Assembly: GCF_000020005.1 (NCBI RefSeq)
Contig: NC_010718.1
Span: forward strand, 1,307,001 to 1,371,000
Reading direction: 5' to 3'
DNA length: 64,000 bases
Source of the DNA: Natranaerobius thermophilus JW/NM-WN-LF
GTDB lineage: Bacteria > Bacillota > Natranaerobiia > Natranaerobiales > Natranaerobiaceae
Shown here: piece after piece, positions 23,717 through 32,294 of the stretch
Layout: every line of letters starts with the position of its first letter
Position numbering within the stretch: position 1 is the stretch's first letter
Made by a program: the position numbers and the translations under genes
Notes under the pieces: generated by a model
What the model was told of the DNA's origin: nothing
Database searches by the model: none
Seen by the model: only the letters and a program-made list of their open reading frames with translations

Positions 23717-24985
23717 TTGACTAAAGTAATAATCTCGGGGGGAGGTTGGGCCGGTTGTGCTGCAGCTATTGCAGCTCTAAAACAAGGTGCAGAAGTGAGT
23801 ATTCTGGAAAGAACGGATATGTTATTGGGTTCCGGTCTAGTCGGAGGGATTATGAGAAATAACGGTAGGTATACTGCTGCAGAAGAAGCTATTAATATGG
23901 GTGGAGGAGATTTATTTAAACTCATAGATGAGACAACCAGACATAAAAATGTAGATTTTCCCGGACACCAACATGCTAGTCTTTATGATATAGCCAGTAT
24001 AGAACCAGTAATCAGGGATTTTTTAGTCCAAAATGGTGTCCAACTACATTTAAATGTTACTGCTAGAGATGTAAATCTCAAAGAAGATAAAATTGAATCT
24101 TTAATAACTGGTCATGGAGAAGTCCAAGGAGATGTGTTTATAGACACTACAGGCACAGCAGGACCTATGAAAAATTGCATTAAATATGGAAATGGCTGTG
24201 CTCAATGCATCTACAGATGCAGTAGCTTTGGAGAGCGAGTAAGTATCACTGCTCAAGCAGGTATACAAGAAATAACAGGTAAAAATTCCGATGGCACTCA
24301 AGGGGCTATGAGTGGATCTTGTAAGCTATTGAAAGATTCATTAAGTGAAGACATAGTGCATCAATTAGATAGCACAGGTACTGCTATAGTATCGATTCCA
24401 CAAGAACTTTTAGAAAGTGATGACTTTACAAAGAAAAAAGCTTGTCAGCAATATGCTTTAAAGGAATACTATGACAATATTATTCTTTTGGATACAGGTC
24501 ATGCCAAATTGATGACTCCATTTTTTCCTATTGAATATTTAAGGAAGATTCCTGGTTTTGAGAAAGCCAGATTTGAAGATCCTTATGCTGGAGGAGTAGG
24601 CAATTCCATTAGATATATGGCTTTAGCTCCCAGAGATAATTACTTAAATGTTCAAGGAATTAAAAATTTATTTTGTGCTGGAGAGAAATCGGGTTTACTA
24701 GTAGGTCATACAGAAGCGATTATAACAGGTACCCTGGCCGGTTTTAATGCTGTACGTTATGGGTTAGATGATGAACTAATTGAAATTCCCCGTTCTACTA
24801 TGTGTGGCGAAGCTATTGCTTATGTAGGTGAGCAAATGACTACTGAAGAAGGTAGAGCTATCAAGTATACTTTTTCGGGTTCAGTATTATTTGATTACTT
24901 AAATCAATGGGGATACTATACCACCGATCACGAAATCATTGAAGATAGAATCGAACAAGCAGGTTTTAAGGATATTTTCAAATAA
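23717..24985 (+). CDS. FAD-dependent oxidoreductase
   Basis: This 422-residue flavoprotein opens with the dinucleotide-binding motif VIISGGGWAGCAAAIAALKQGAEVSILER (split over residues 4-32, FAD-binding Rossmann fold). A C-terminal FAD motif NLFCAGEKSGLLVGHTEA lies near residues 315-332. Between them is a Cys-rich segment CAQCIYRC near 157-164 that could bind metal or form a redox disulfide. It fits the FAD_oxidored family (PF12831), which includes enzymes of unknown substrate. The TTG start follows AGGAGGG. It is monocistronic; 24986-25209 holds only a terminator and the next RBS. Confidence 0.8.
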   Translation: MTKVIISGGGWAGCAAAIAALKQGAEVSILERTDMLLGSGLVGGIMRNNGRYTAAEEAINMGGGDLFKLIDETTRHKNVDFPGHQHASLYDIASIEPVIRDFLVQNGVQLHLNVTARDVNLKEDKIESLITGHGEVQGDVFIDTTGTAGPMKNCIKYGNGCAQCIYRCSSFGERVSITAQAGIQEITGKNSDGTQGAMSGSCKLLKDSLSEDIVHQLDSTGTAIVSIPQELLESDDFTKKKACQQYALKEYYDNIILLDTGHAKLMTPFFPIEYLRKIPGFEKARFEDPYAGGVGNSIRYMALAPRDNYLNVQGIKNLFCAGEKSGLLVGHTEAIITGTLAGFNAVRYGLDDELIEIPRSTMCGEAIAYVGEQMTTEEGRAIKYTFSGSVLFDYLNQWGYYTTDHEIIEDRIEQAGFKDIFK

Positions 24986-25110
24986 GCAGTATTAAAGTTG
25001 AATGTTGGTATGTAAATTTTCAATTTCAACAACTAAATATTACATAGCCTTCGAATAAGAAAAATGATCCCTGGAGAATTAGCAATCTTATAAAGTAAAG
25101 TAACTTATCA

Positions 25111-25146
25111 AGCGTGGTGAAATATATTAAAACCACGCTTTTTTTG
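25111..25146 (+). terminator. Intrinsic terminator
   Basis: AGCGTGGT at 25111-25118 pairs with ACCACGCT at 25132-25139 and is followed by TTTTTTG. It serves the FAD oxidoreductase gene. Confidence 0.88.
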
Positions 25147-25209
25147 TATTTAGATATTTTATCTGCTATACTAAAAAATACCAATTAAACTGGCCAAAGG
25201 AGGAACAGA

Positions 25210-25947
25210 ATGAGCTTATACCAGCAGTTATCTTTATATTACGATGAACTGTTTCCAGTCAAAATGAACAAAGTTCATTGGATCTGGGATAAACTAGGAC
25301 TACAAAAGAAGGATAAAATCTTAGATCTGGGCTGTGGTACAGGGGATTATGTGCTATCATTTGCCAAGCAGGACATTTATTCTTACGGGATTGATAACGA
25401 TCATGGCATGATAGATATGGCTATTAATAAAATTCAAAAAAATGAAATTACAGGGGCTCATGTAGCAGTAGGAGATATGTTACAAGATTATCCCTTTAAT
25501 GAAAAATTTAATGGGATTTTTTGTATCGGAAACACTTTGCCCCATGTTAACAGCTTTGAAGATGTTTATCAGTGTTTACAAATAGCATATAATTATTTAA
25601 ATCCAAAAGGTCGGCTGCTAGTTCAGACTGTGAACTTTGATCAGGATGGGGCTGATTCAAAAGAATTTCCAGTATTAACTGCCAGAAAAGGGCAGGTGAA
25701 ATTTTACCGTCAATATCGCCCTCATAATGAGAGAGAAGATAAAGTATTATTTGAAACTTTGTTACAAATCACGGATAATCATGAAAACTACCAAGATGAG
25801 ACCGAACTGCTAATACTAACTAAAGATAAATTAACTTCAATGCTTGAAAGAGCAGGTTTTCAAGTAAAAAACAGCTATTGCGGCTTTGAAGAACAGATCT
25901 GGAATCAAAATTGTTCAAGCACAGTAATTCTGGCCGAAAAAATGTAA
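25210..25947 (+). CDS. Class I SAM-dependent methyltransferase
   Basis: This 245-residue protein has the class I methyltransferase core. Motif I is ILDLGCGTGDYVLSFAKQ near residues 37-54, followed by YGIDNDHGMIDMA (acidic residue for the ribose) near 60-72. NGIFCIGNTLPHV is the motif IV strand. Nothing shows the substrate. RBS AAAGGAGGAA is ideally spaced before ATG 25210. It is probably a single-gene transcript. Confidence 0.88.
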   Translation: MSLYQQLSLYYDELFPVKMNKVHWIWDKLGLQKKDKILDLGCGTGDYVLSFAKQDIYSYGIDNDHGMIDMAINKIQKNEITGAHVAVGDMLQDYPFNEKFNGIFCIGNTLPHVNSFEDVYQCLQIAYNYLNPKGRLLVQTVNFDQDGADSKEFPVLTARKGQVKFYRQYRPHNEREDKVLFETLLQITDNHENYQDETELLILTKDKLTSMLERAGFQVKNSYCGFEEQIWNQNCSSTVILAEKM

Positions 25948-26061
25948 TTTATAGCTACATAGAATTCATTCCCAAAAATAGAATAATAAAGCAGGAATTT
26001 ATAAATCAAAGTCGAATATTAATAATAGTAATTTTTATTTCTGAAAAAGAGGTGAAAGATA

Positions 26062-26391
26062 ATGTGGAAATGTGAAGTTTGTAATTTAATTCTTGATGTA
26101 GAAGAAGCACCGGAAAAATGTCCGAGATGCGGTGCACCCAAGGAAAAATTCATGGAACTAACTGGAGAGTCCCAGGAAAAAGTCGAAAAATCAAGGGAAA
26201 CAAATGCTTTATTAATGGAACTTTGTGAACTAATGGAACAGGCTGAGAATATTTCAGAAGAGGGGATAGAAATTAATCTTGACCCCGGTTGCCTTGCCTT
26301 GTTTAAACAGGCCAAAGAACAGGCTAATGTTCTCAAGCAGTCATCAAAGGCGGAAATTGAAGTTCATGTTGGAAAAGGAAAATGGGGATAA
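26062..26391 (+). CDS. Rubredoxin-like metal-binding protein
   Basis: This 109-residue protein starts with a rubredoxin-like knuckle pair: WKCEVCNLIL and CPRCGAPKEKF give four cysteines (C4, C7, C21, C24) for iron or zinc. The short spacing is typical of the rubrerythrin C-terminal domain. The rest is a helical acidic domain without the diiron Glu pattern, so it is not a full rubrerythrin. It may be a small electron carrier in oxidative-stress defence. RBS AAGAGGTG is well placed. A terminator follows directly. Confidence 0.8.
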   Translation: MWKCEVCNLILDVEEAPEKCPRCGAPKEKFMELTGESQEKVEKSRETNALLMELCELMEQAENISEEGIEINLDPGCLALFKQAKEQANVLKQSSKAEIEVHVGKGKWG

Positions 26392-26400
26392 ATTACTAGG

Positions 26401-26437
26401 AAAAAGGCGGCCTTGTGAAAAGGTTCGCCTTTTTTCC
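26401..26437 (+). terminator. Intrinsic terminator
   Basis: AAAAAGGCG at 26401-26409 pairs with CGCCTTTTTT at 26426-26435; CCTT/AAGG form an inner stem. The T run completes it. Confidence 0.85.
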
Positions 26438-26525
26438 TTTATGGAAATATTTAAAAATTATTTTCAATTTCTGGGGGTAACTATAAAATATTAGCAAGGT
26501 AAAAAATATATAATGAGGTGATACA

Positions 26526-26807
26526 ATGGAGGTAGGAATTCTAGAGATTGACATCAGTATAGGTGGAATTAGGTCTTTGAAAGAAAAACGGAAAATTTTA
26601 AAGAGCACTATCACCAGACTTAAAAACAAATTTAATTTGTCAGTGGCAGAAGTTGGTTATCATGATAAATGGCAGCGGGCGACTTTAGGTGTAGCGGCTG
26701 TCAGTACTGATAAAAGATATTTAGATAAAATTTTACAAAAGTCCATTGATATGTTAGAAAAAGAAGGACATTTTGAACTTATAGATTACCAAATGTATTT
26801 TTGGTAA
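26526..26807 (+). CDS. DUF503 protein (YlxP-like)
   Basis: This 93-residue protein matches DUF503 in full: the N-terminal VGILEIDISIGGIRSLKEKR, then FNLSVAEVGYHDKWQRATLGV, and a C-terminal LEKEGHFELIDYQMYFW. In Bacillus the family member YlxP lies in the nusA-infB-rbfA operon, and a ribosome-related role is often supposed, but here it stands alone. The ATG follows GAGGTG. Confidence 0.85.
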   Translation: MEVGILEIDISIGGIRSLKEKRKILKSTITRLKNKFNLSVAEVGYHDKWQRATLGVAAVSTDKRYLDKILQKSIDMLEKEGHFELIDYQMYFW

Positions 26808-26858
26808 AATAAATATTTAGTGTAAAAATGTGAAATAAGAATTAAGTCCTAAAACCTA

Positions 26859-26867
26859 TGTTATAAT
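26859..26867 (+). promoter_or_regulatory. Extended -10 promoter of the spore-protein-like gene
   Basis: TGTTATAAT at 26859-26867 is a perfect extended -10, identical to that at 9239. It does not match the SigG consensus I know for spore-protein genes. Confidence 0.4.
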
Positions 26868-26917
26868 AATAGTACCCGATATTAATCCTGCTAATATGGG
26901 AGGGTAGATATATTATA

Positions 26918-27121
26918 ATGGTTACCCAAAAGGATGAAAAATTAGATGAAGGAAGATTAAATGAAATAAAAGATTATTTTAAATGGAAGACAGCAATTGA
27001 AATGGGTTTAGGAGGGAAAGTTCTGAAACATGGTTGGGCAAACCTAACTGCCGAGGAGTCAGGTAAGATAGGTGGTATAGTATCTAAAAAAATTAAAAAA
27101 TACTATTCTAAAAAACATTAA
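26918..27121 (+). CDS. Alpha/beta-type small acid-soluble spore protein-like
   Basis: This 67-residue basic protein ends with KHGWANLTAEESGKIGGIVSKKI, which fits the C-terminal part of alpha/beta-type small acid-soluble spore proteins. The GW-x-LT-x-x-x-x-G-x-x-GG pattern is the DNA-binding helix region of clostridial variants. Such proteins coat and protect DNA in spores. The N-terminal segment with the usual protease cleavage site is not clearly conserved. A GGGAGGG lies upstream of ATG 26918. If real, the host descends from spore formers. Confidence 0.6.
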   Translation: MVTQKDEKLDEGRLNEIKDYFKWKTAIEMGLGGKVLKHGWANLTAEESGKIGGIVSKKIKKYYSKKH

Positions 27122-27190
27122 GGTTAAAATACTCCTAGATTGATTATGGCGAAAAAATCAACAAGTATAGAAGGGAGAGGAGTATTACTC

Positions 27191-27898
27191 ATGATAGAGA
27201 CCGTATCAATTTCTATAGCCTTTGCAGCCGGATTATTATTTTTCTTTAGTCCATGCGTATGGCCTATGTATCCGGCTTATATATCATATATTGCGGGTTC
27301 TTCAATTGGAGACGTAAAAGACGGGTTAAATAAAACGAAAGTTATGGTAAATGCACTGGGCTTTGTAGCTGGATTTACTTTGGTGTTTGTTCTGCTTGGG
27401 GCAACGGCTACGGGGATAGGTGAATTTTTAGATGAACGACAGAACTATTTTCGAGTTGGTGCTGGTATTTTAATCATCTTATTCGGGCTACAATTGGGTG
27501 GTTTTTATAGATTACCCTTTCTTAATAAAGAAAAAAAGATCAATTTTATACCACAAAACCCAGGCTTTTTTTCATCGGCTGTTTTTGGAACAACTTTTGC
27601 TTTTGCATGGAGTCCTTGTACTACTGCTATTTTATTTTCAATACTCTTATACGCAAGTCAATCAGATACGGTTTATCAGGGAATGGTATTACTAGCGATC
27701 TTTTCCATGGGTTTTTCCATTCCATTCTTATTACTTGCTTATTTTATGCGATTACTTCATCCACGCTTGAGCAAGTTTAGTAAATATTTGCCTTTGTTAA
27801 ATAAAATTGGCGGTAGCTTATTAATAGTTATTGGATTTTTAGTCCTTTTTGATAAGTTTGCAGATATTAGTTTATGGCTGTTTAACTTGGTTAATTAA
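27191..27898 (+). CDS. ccdA: CcdA-family thiol-disulfide transporter
   Basis: This 235-residue protein with six membrane segments belongs to the CcdA/DsbD-transmembrane family, which passes reducing electrons from cytoplasmic thioredoxin to outside thiol proteins. The two catalytic cysteines are visible in FFSPCVWPMYPAY (near residue 22) and WSPCTTAILFS (near 138). I set the start at ATG 27191, eight bases after GGGAGAGGAG; an upstream ATG would add a short hydrophilic leader. The thioredoxin-like lipoprotein gene follows after 16 bases, so this is a paired reductant-export system. Confidence 0.9.
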   Translation: MIETVSISIAFAAGLLFFFSPCVWPMYPAYISYIAGSSIGDVKDGLNKTKVMVNALGFVAGFTLVFVLLGATATGIGEFLDERQNYFRVGAGILIILFGLQLGGFYRLPFLNKEKKINFIPQNPGFFSSAVFGTTFAFAWSPCTTAILFSILLYASQSDTVYQGMVLLAIFSMGFSIPFLLLAYFMRLLHPRLSKFSKYLPLLNKIGGSLLIVIGFLVLFDKFADISLWLFNLVN

Positions 27899-27914
27899 AG
27901 GGGGGAGTATCAAA

Positions 27915-28502
27915 ATGTTCTTAAAAAAATCATTATTGATAATTCTGCTATTAGTTCTGATGACTGGCTCTTTCCTTTTGTCGGGATGTAATCCAGATAT
28001 ATTGCTAGATGATGAAAAGGAGGCCAAGGAAGAAGAGGAGAAGGAAACTAATGATTTTGAATTTGAAGGAACTGACGATGATCTTGACGAAGTAGAGTTT
28101 GAGGTTTCTTCTCATACTCTCCAAAATTTAGATGGGGATGAAGTAACAGTACCGGATGATTTGGAGGATATAGTCTTAATTAAATTTTGGCAAAGTACTT
28201 GTCCTTTGTGTTTAGAGGAGATGGACGCAACTCAGAAGTTACATGATCAAGTAAAAGAAGACGATGATATGGGAATATATACCATCAATGTTATGGAAGA
28301 TCCTGACGAAATTACTTCATTTATGGAAAACGAGGGTTATAAATTCCCTGTTCTTTTTGATTCAGATGGTGACATGACGGAAGACTACCAGGTCGTGGGC
28401 TTTCCTGTTCAATATCTTGTTAATCAAGACCAAGAAGTTTTGTTTGTTAAACCAGGACCTATGACTTTCGAAGAAATGGAAAGCTTACTTCAACAGAAGT
28501 AA
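27915..28502 (+). CDS. TlpA/ResA-like thioredoxin lipoprotein
   Basis: This 195-residue lipoprotein has a signal LIILLLVLMTGSFLLSGC with the lipid-modified Cys near residue 24, then an acidic linker of about 40 residues. The thioredoxin-like domain with WQSTCPLCLEEM (catalytic CPLC) comes next, and the conserved cis-Pro region VVGFPVQYLV follows. It probably receives electrons from CcdA and reduces disulfides outside the membrane, for example in cytochrome or Fe-S protein maturation. RBS AGGGGGGAG is well placed. The acidic linker fits a saline habitat. Confidence 0.88.
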   Translation: MFLKKSLLIILLLVLMTGSFLLSGCNPDILLDDEKEAKEEEEKETNDFEFEGTDDDLDEVEFEVSSHTLQNLDGDEVTVPDDLEDIVLIKFWQSTCPLCLEEMDATQKLHDQVKEDDDMGIYTINVMEDPDEITSFMENEGYKFPVLFDSDGDMTEDYQVVGFPVQYLVNQDQEVLFVKPGPMTFEEMESLLQQK

Positions 28503-28533
28503 ACTACAATTTTAAATTTGCGAGGTAGTCAAT

Positions 28534-29151
28534 ATGACTGATAATGTTTCTGCAGTGATTTTAGCGGGTGGCGCAAGTCGTAGAATGGGAACAGACAAAA
28601 GTATGTTAAAATTAAAAGGGAAAAAAATGATTGAAATTGTAATTGAATCTATCTCAGATATTTTTGATGAGCTTGTAATAGTTTCAAATTCACCTGAAAA
28701 GTTTGATTACAAAAATAATGATTTCAAAGTTGTCAGCGATAAATTAACTCATTTAAAAAGAAGTTCTTTGAGAGGAATTTACACTGGTCTTACAGAAATA
28801 AGTAATGAGTATGGATTTATTTTTGCAGGGGACATGCCTTTTATAAGTCCTGAGCTCATAAAAGCAATGATTTCTGAAATGAGGAAGGATAAATGGGACA
28901 TTATCATACCCGTTATTTCAGGACATTATGAACCACTATTTGCTGTCTATCATAAAAACTGTCACTATACCATGAAGCAGCAATTGCTTCATGAGAACTT
29001 TAAAATCACTGATTCTTTAAAAGAGTTTAAGGTCCTAGAACTGACAGACAATTATTGTGTGCAATATGATGAATATCTTGCCTCTTTTTTTAACATCAAC
29101 ACACCTGAAGATTTAGAACAGGCTAGGAAATATTTAGGCAAAACTGAATAA
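28534..29151 (+). CDS. mobA: Molybdenum cofactor guanylyltransferase
   Basis: This 205-residue enzyme attaches GMP to molybdopterin to give the MGD form of the cofactor. Seen: the nucleotide-binding loop VILAGGASRRMGTDKSML near residues 8-25, the metal-site FAGDMPFISPELI near 97-109, and PVISGHYEPLFAVYH near 125-139. The length is normal. It is upstream of the Moco riboswitch and is not separated from it by a terminator. It starts the molybdenum-cofactor cluster, which also suggests the host has Mo or W enzymes such as a formate dehydrogenase elsewhere. Confidence 0.93.
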   Translation: MTDNVSAVILAGGASRRMGTDKSMLKLKGKKMIEIVIESISDIFDELVIVSNSPEKFDYKNNDFKVVSDKLTHLKRSSLRGIYTGLTEISNEYGFIFAGDMPFISPELIKAMISEMRKDKWDIIIPVISGHYEPLFAVYHKNCHYTMKQQLLHENFKITDSLKEFKVLELTDNYCVQYDEYLASFFNINTPEDLEQARKYLGKTE

Positions 29152-29153
29152 TT

Positions 29154-29283
29154 TTCTCCGAGCTGCTCTCCCTAAGGGGTCGCCTATGGGGTTCAGCCGT
29201 TAGGAAAAAGGGGAAACCCTTTTTCCCCCCGTGCTTGGAAAGGAGAACTGCATCAACTGTTTCCAAGCAGTTGATGTTTATTT
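29154..29283 (+). promoter_or_regulatory. Moco (molybdenum cofactor) riboswitch
   Basis: The leader of moaA has features of the Moco/Tuco RNA class: CTCCGAGC and the GTGCTTGGAAAGGAG closing strand, GGGTCGCC, GGGGTTCAGCC, and a hairpin AAAAAGGG-GAAA-CCCTTTTT with a GNRA loop. Its 3' end holds two exclusive helices: CATCAACTG at 29251-29259 with CAGTTGATG at 29268-29276 followed by TTTATTT (terminator), and GCTTGGAAA at 29233-29241 with TTTCCAAGC at 29260-29268. Cofactor binding would decide which forms. The location upstream of moaA fits. I could not check the consensus by covariance. Confidence 0.85.
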
Positions 29284-29297
29284 ATGGAGGGAATAAA

Positions 29298-30308
29298 ATG
29301 ACAAATGAATTAGACAAAAATCTAGACATGTACGGAAGACGGATTGACTATTTAAGAATTTCGGTCACTGATAGGTGTAATCTGCGCTGCTTTTATTGCA
29401 TGCCAACTAGTGGTGTAGAGAAAATGTCTCACCCCCAAATTTTGAACTTTGAAGATATTGAAAGAATAGTAACAGCGGCTGCCAATTTAGGAGTATCAAA
29501 AATTAGATTTACGGGGGGCGAACCCCTTGTGCGTAAGGATTTTTCTAAACTAGTTAATACCATATCAAGAATACCAGGAATAGAGGATCTGTCATTGACT
29601 ACTAATGGGGTCTTGTTGGCCCAACAAGGTGAACAGCTCCTAGAAGCTGGAATAAATCGAGTTAATATCAGTTTAGATACCTTAGATAATACTAAATTTT
29701 CTCAAATTACTAGGGGAGGAACTCTGGCTCAAGTCTTAAAAGGCAAAGAAACTGCTCGGAATTTGGGTTTAACCCCTTTAAAACTAAATGTTGTGGTTAT
29801 TAAAGGAATGAATGATGATGAAATTGCTGATTTTGCCAGGTTAACAATGAATGAGGATATTGAGGTACGTTTTATTGAATACATGCCCATGAGTGATGGT
29901 GAAAATTGGAAAAAATCCTATCTACCAATTACAGATATTAAAGAAAAATGTAGTCAAGTTGGCAAATTGTTACCTGTGGAAACGGCAAAAGGAAATGGGC
30001 CTGCCAAGTACTATAGACTTGAACATGGTGTAGGTAAAATAGGGTTTATTTCCGCTGTAAGTGAGCACTTTTGTGGAGATTGTAATCGTCTTAGGCTTAC
30101 TTCCGATGGAAAAATTAAAACATGCTTATTTTCCGATGAAGAATTGGACTTAAGAGTAGCTTTAAAATCTAATTATGATATAGAGAGATTGTTACTTAAA
30201 GCTATATTAGCAAAACCTAGCCAGCATAATCTTTCGACCATTCATTCAGAGGATATGCTGACAAATGATTTAAATAGAAAGAGAGGGATGAGTCAAATTG
30301 GAGGCTAA
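29298..30308 (+). CDS. moaA: GTP 3',8-cyclase
   Basis: This 336-residue radical-SAM enzyme starts molybdenum-cofactor synthesis from GTP. The SAM cluster cysteines are in TDRCNLRCFYC (C27, C31, C34). A second cluster is in the C-terminal CGDCNRLRLTSDGKIKTCLF region, and the protein ends with the conserved GG needed for activity. ATG 29298 follows GGAGGG; an upstream start at 29235 would fall inside the riboswitch. The next gene (MOSC) overlaps the last 11 bases. No moaC, moaD, moaE or moeA lies in the window, so the rest of the pathway is elsewhere. Confidence 0.97.
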   Translation: MTNELDKNLDMYGRRIDYLRISVTDRCNLRCFYCMPTSGVEKMSHPQILNFEDIERIVTAAANLGVSKIRFTGGEPLVRKDFSKLVNTISRIPGIEDLSLTTNGVLLAQQGEQLLEAGINRVNISLDTLDNTKFSQITRGGTLAQVLKGKETARNLGLTPLKLNVVVIKGMNDDEIADFARLTMNEDIEVRFIEYMPMSDGENWKKSYLPITDIKEKCSQVGKLLPVETAKGNGPAKYYRLEHGVGKIGFISAVSEHFCGDCNRLRLTSDGKIKTCLFSDEELDLRVALKSNYDIERLLLKAILAKPSQHNLSTIHSEDMLTNDLNRKRGMSQIGG

Positions 30309-30762
30309 TAAAAATAATCAAACAAGAAGGGCTGAGGTAGTAGCTGTTTGCAAGAGTGGACAAACAGGTGAACGAAAGTCAGTAGTTGATGAAGGGAAAC
30401 TTATTGAAGGATATGGCTTAGAAGGAGATGCTCACGGAGGAGATTGGCACCGACAGGTAAGCTTATTGGCTCAAGAAAGTATTGATAAAATGAAAGCTCA
30501 AGGATTGCAAGTTTCTCCAGGAGACTTTGCGGAAAATATAACCACAAAAAATCTTGATTTGATTGCATTGCCTATAGGCACTCGTTTTACCATTGGTGAC
30601 ACTGTGGAGCTGACAGTAACTCAAATAGGAAAAGAATGCCATGATCGCTGTGCCATTTATCAGCAAGCTGGGGATTGTGTCATGCCTCGAGAAGGAATTT
30701 TTGCTAAAATAGAAAAAGGTGGCAAAATAAAACCAGGTGACCAAATACGTGTACTGACTTAA
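30298..30762 (+). CDS. MOSC-domain protein
   Basis: This 154-residue protein is a stand-alone MOSC domain, related to the C-terminus of molybdenum cofactor sulfurase. Seen: EGYGLEGDAHGGDWHRQVSLLA near residues 40-61 (split motif) and TVTQIGKECHDRC with the conserved Cys near 108-117. It likely binds the cofactor or handles its sulfur ligand. The TTG start lies inside the end of moaA, so translation is coupled. Its cluster position supports a molybdopterin role, though the reaction is not proven. Confidence 0.88.
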   Translation: MEANKNNQTRRAEVVAVCKSGQTGERKSVVDEGKLIEGYGLEGDAHGGDWHRQVSLLAQESIDKMKAQGLQVSPGDFAENITTKNLDLIALPIGTRFTIGDTVELTVTQIGKECHDRCAIYQQAGDCVMPREGIFAKIEKGGKIKPGDQIRVLT

Positions 30763-30803
30763 ATTTAAATATTGTCAAAAGATAAAGGGGGCATTGAAGT
30801 TAC

Positions 30804-31325
30804 ATGAAGCCACCAGTGATTTCTATAGCGGGGAAGTCAAAAAATGGTAAAACTACTCTAATTTGTAATCTGGTGACAAAACTAAAAGAAAAAGGGTATC
30901 AGGTAGCAACAATCAAGCATGATGTCCATGGATTTGATATTGACAAACCAGGTAAGGATACTTGGAAGCACGGGGAAGCTGGAGCGGATACTGTAGTAAT
31001 TTCATCTCCTTATAAAATGGCAATGATTGAGCAATTAAACCAGGAAAGATCAATTGAACAAATACAAGAAAAAATTGGCGATGGTGTTGATATTGTTTTA
31101 ACTGAAGGTTATAAAAGGGGACCAAAACCTAAAATAGAAGTGATAAGGGATAAAGGAGATAATATTCCGCTATGTAGTAACGAGGATAACTTATATGCCC
31201 TTGCCTGTGAAAACTTACAAGAGGTAAAGAAAATGCTGCCAGAGAATTTAAGAAACATTTCGGTATTTTCGTGGGATGATTATGATGGAATCATTAATTT
31301 TATTGAAGAAAGTTTAGTTCTATAA
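30804..31325 (+). CDS. mobB: Molybdopterin-guanine dinucleotide biosynthesis protein B
   Basis: This 173-residue P-loop GTP-binding protein helps MobA. The Walker A is GKSKNGKTTL near residues 8-17, with the family stretch VATIKHDVHGFDIDKPGKD near 35-53 and KHGEAGADTVVISS near 57-70. Length is typical. It comes 41 bases after the MOSC gene and 25 bases before the MeaB-like gene. Its RBS GGGGG is somewhat far from ATG 30804. Confidence 0.92.
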   Translation: MKPPVISIAGKSKNGKTTLICNLVTKLKEKGYQVATIKHDVHGFDIDKPGKDTWKHGEAGADTVVISSPYKMAMIEQLNQERSIEQIQEKIGDGVDIVLTEGYKRGPKPKIEVIRDKGDNIPLCSNEDNLYALACENLQEVKKMLPENLRNISVFSWDDYDGIINFIEESLVL

Positions 31326-31350
31326 ACTGTAAACTTATAGGGGGTTGCAG

Positions 31351-32289
31351 ATGGAAGTCACTGAGTTAACTTGGAAAAATCCTAGGGCAATAGCCAAAGC
31401 CCTGACTATAGTTGAAAACAATGATGAGCAAGTTACAAGTTTAATGGATCAGGTGTATCCTAAAACTGGAACATCCCATATCATTGGTATTACAGGAGCA
31501 CCTGGAGCGGGTAAAAGCTCACTGGTCAGTTCTTTAATAAAACAGTTCCGAGGTCGGGATTTAAAAGTAGGAATAATAGCAGTGGATCCCTCAAGTCCTT
31601 TCAGTGGAGGAGCGATCCTTGGAGATCGTGTTAGAATGCAGGATCACTCCCTAGACAAAGGGGTGTACATTAGAAGTATGGCCAGCAGAGGTAGTTTAGG
31701 TGGAGTTAGTGTTTCTACTAGGGAAGCAGTGGCAATTTTAGATGCCTCTGGTTTTGATATAATAATTATTGAAACAGTTGGTGTAGGACAGAGTGAAGTT
31801 GAAGTAATTCAAATAGCAGATACGGTATCTGTTGTTTTAACTCCTAACTCAGGTGATAGTATACAAACTATGAAAGCTGGTATTATGGAAGTTGGCGATA
31901 TTTTTGTAATTAACAAATTAGATCTCCCAGGTGCTGATAAGATTTTACGAGAAATTGAAAGTATGTTAGATTTTCATTATCATGATGATACTGAACGACC
32001 TGAAATAGTGTCTACATCTGCTGTATCGGGACAGGGTATTAATGAATTGGCAAATGTTTTTATAGATCATAAAAACTTGCTTAAGGATACTGGAAGATGG
32101 GAAGAGCTAAGAAATGAAAGAGCACAAAAACAAGTCTTGGAACTCATTCGTCAAGACCTGGGGAGAAAATTAGAACTTCTAATGGAAAGGCATCAGGGTG
32201 AAGATTCAATCATGGAGCAGGTGAAAACACAACAAATCAGTCCTCATAGAGCTGCTATTAAACTAGTGAATGAAGTTATGGGGGGGTAA
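31351..32289 (+). CDS. meaB: MeaB/ArgK-type P-loop GTPase
   Basis: This 312-residue GTPase resembles MeaB, the chaperone that loads and protects B12-dependent acyl-CoA mutases. Seen: HIIGITGAPGAGKSSLVSSL near residues 43-62, AVDPSSPFSGGAILGDRVRM near 74-93, and IIIETVGVGQSEVEV near 134-148. I prefer ATG 31351, six bases after AGGGGG, to TTG 31345. No mutase or B12 gene is near, and it follows mobB in what looks like one transcript. A metallochaperone role for another cofactor enzyme is therefore possible. Confidence 0.88.
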   Translation: MEVTELTWKNPRAIAKALTIVENNDEQVTSLMDQVYPKTGTSHIIGITGAPGAGKSSLVSSLIKQFRGRDLKVGIIAVDPSSPFSGGAILGDRVRMQDHSLDKGVYIRSMASRGSLGGVSVSTREAVAILDASGFDIIIIETVGVGQSEVEVIQIADTVSVVLTPNSGDSIQTMKAGIMEVGDIFVINKLDLPGADKILREIESMLDFHYHDDTERPEIVSTSAVSGQGINELANVFIDHKNLLKDTGRWEELRNERAQKQVLELIRQDLGRKLELLMERHQGEDSIMEQVKTQQISPHRAAIKLVNEVMGG

Positions 32290-32294
32290 TTTTT

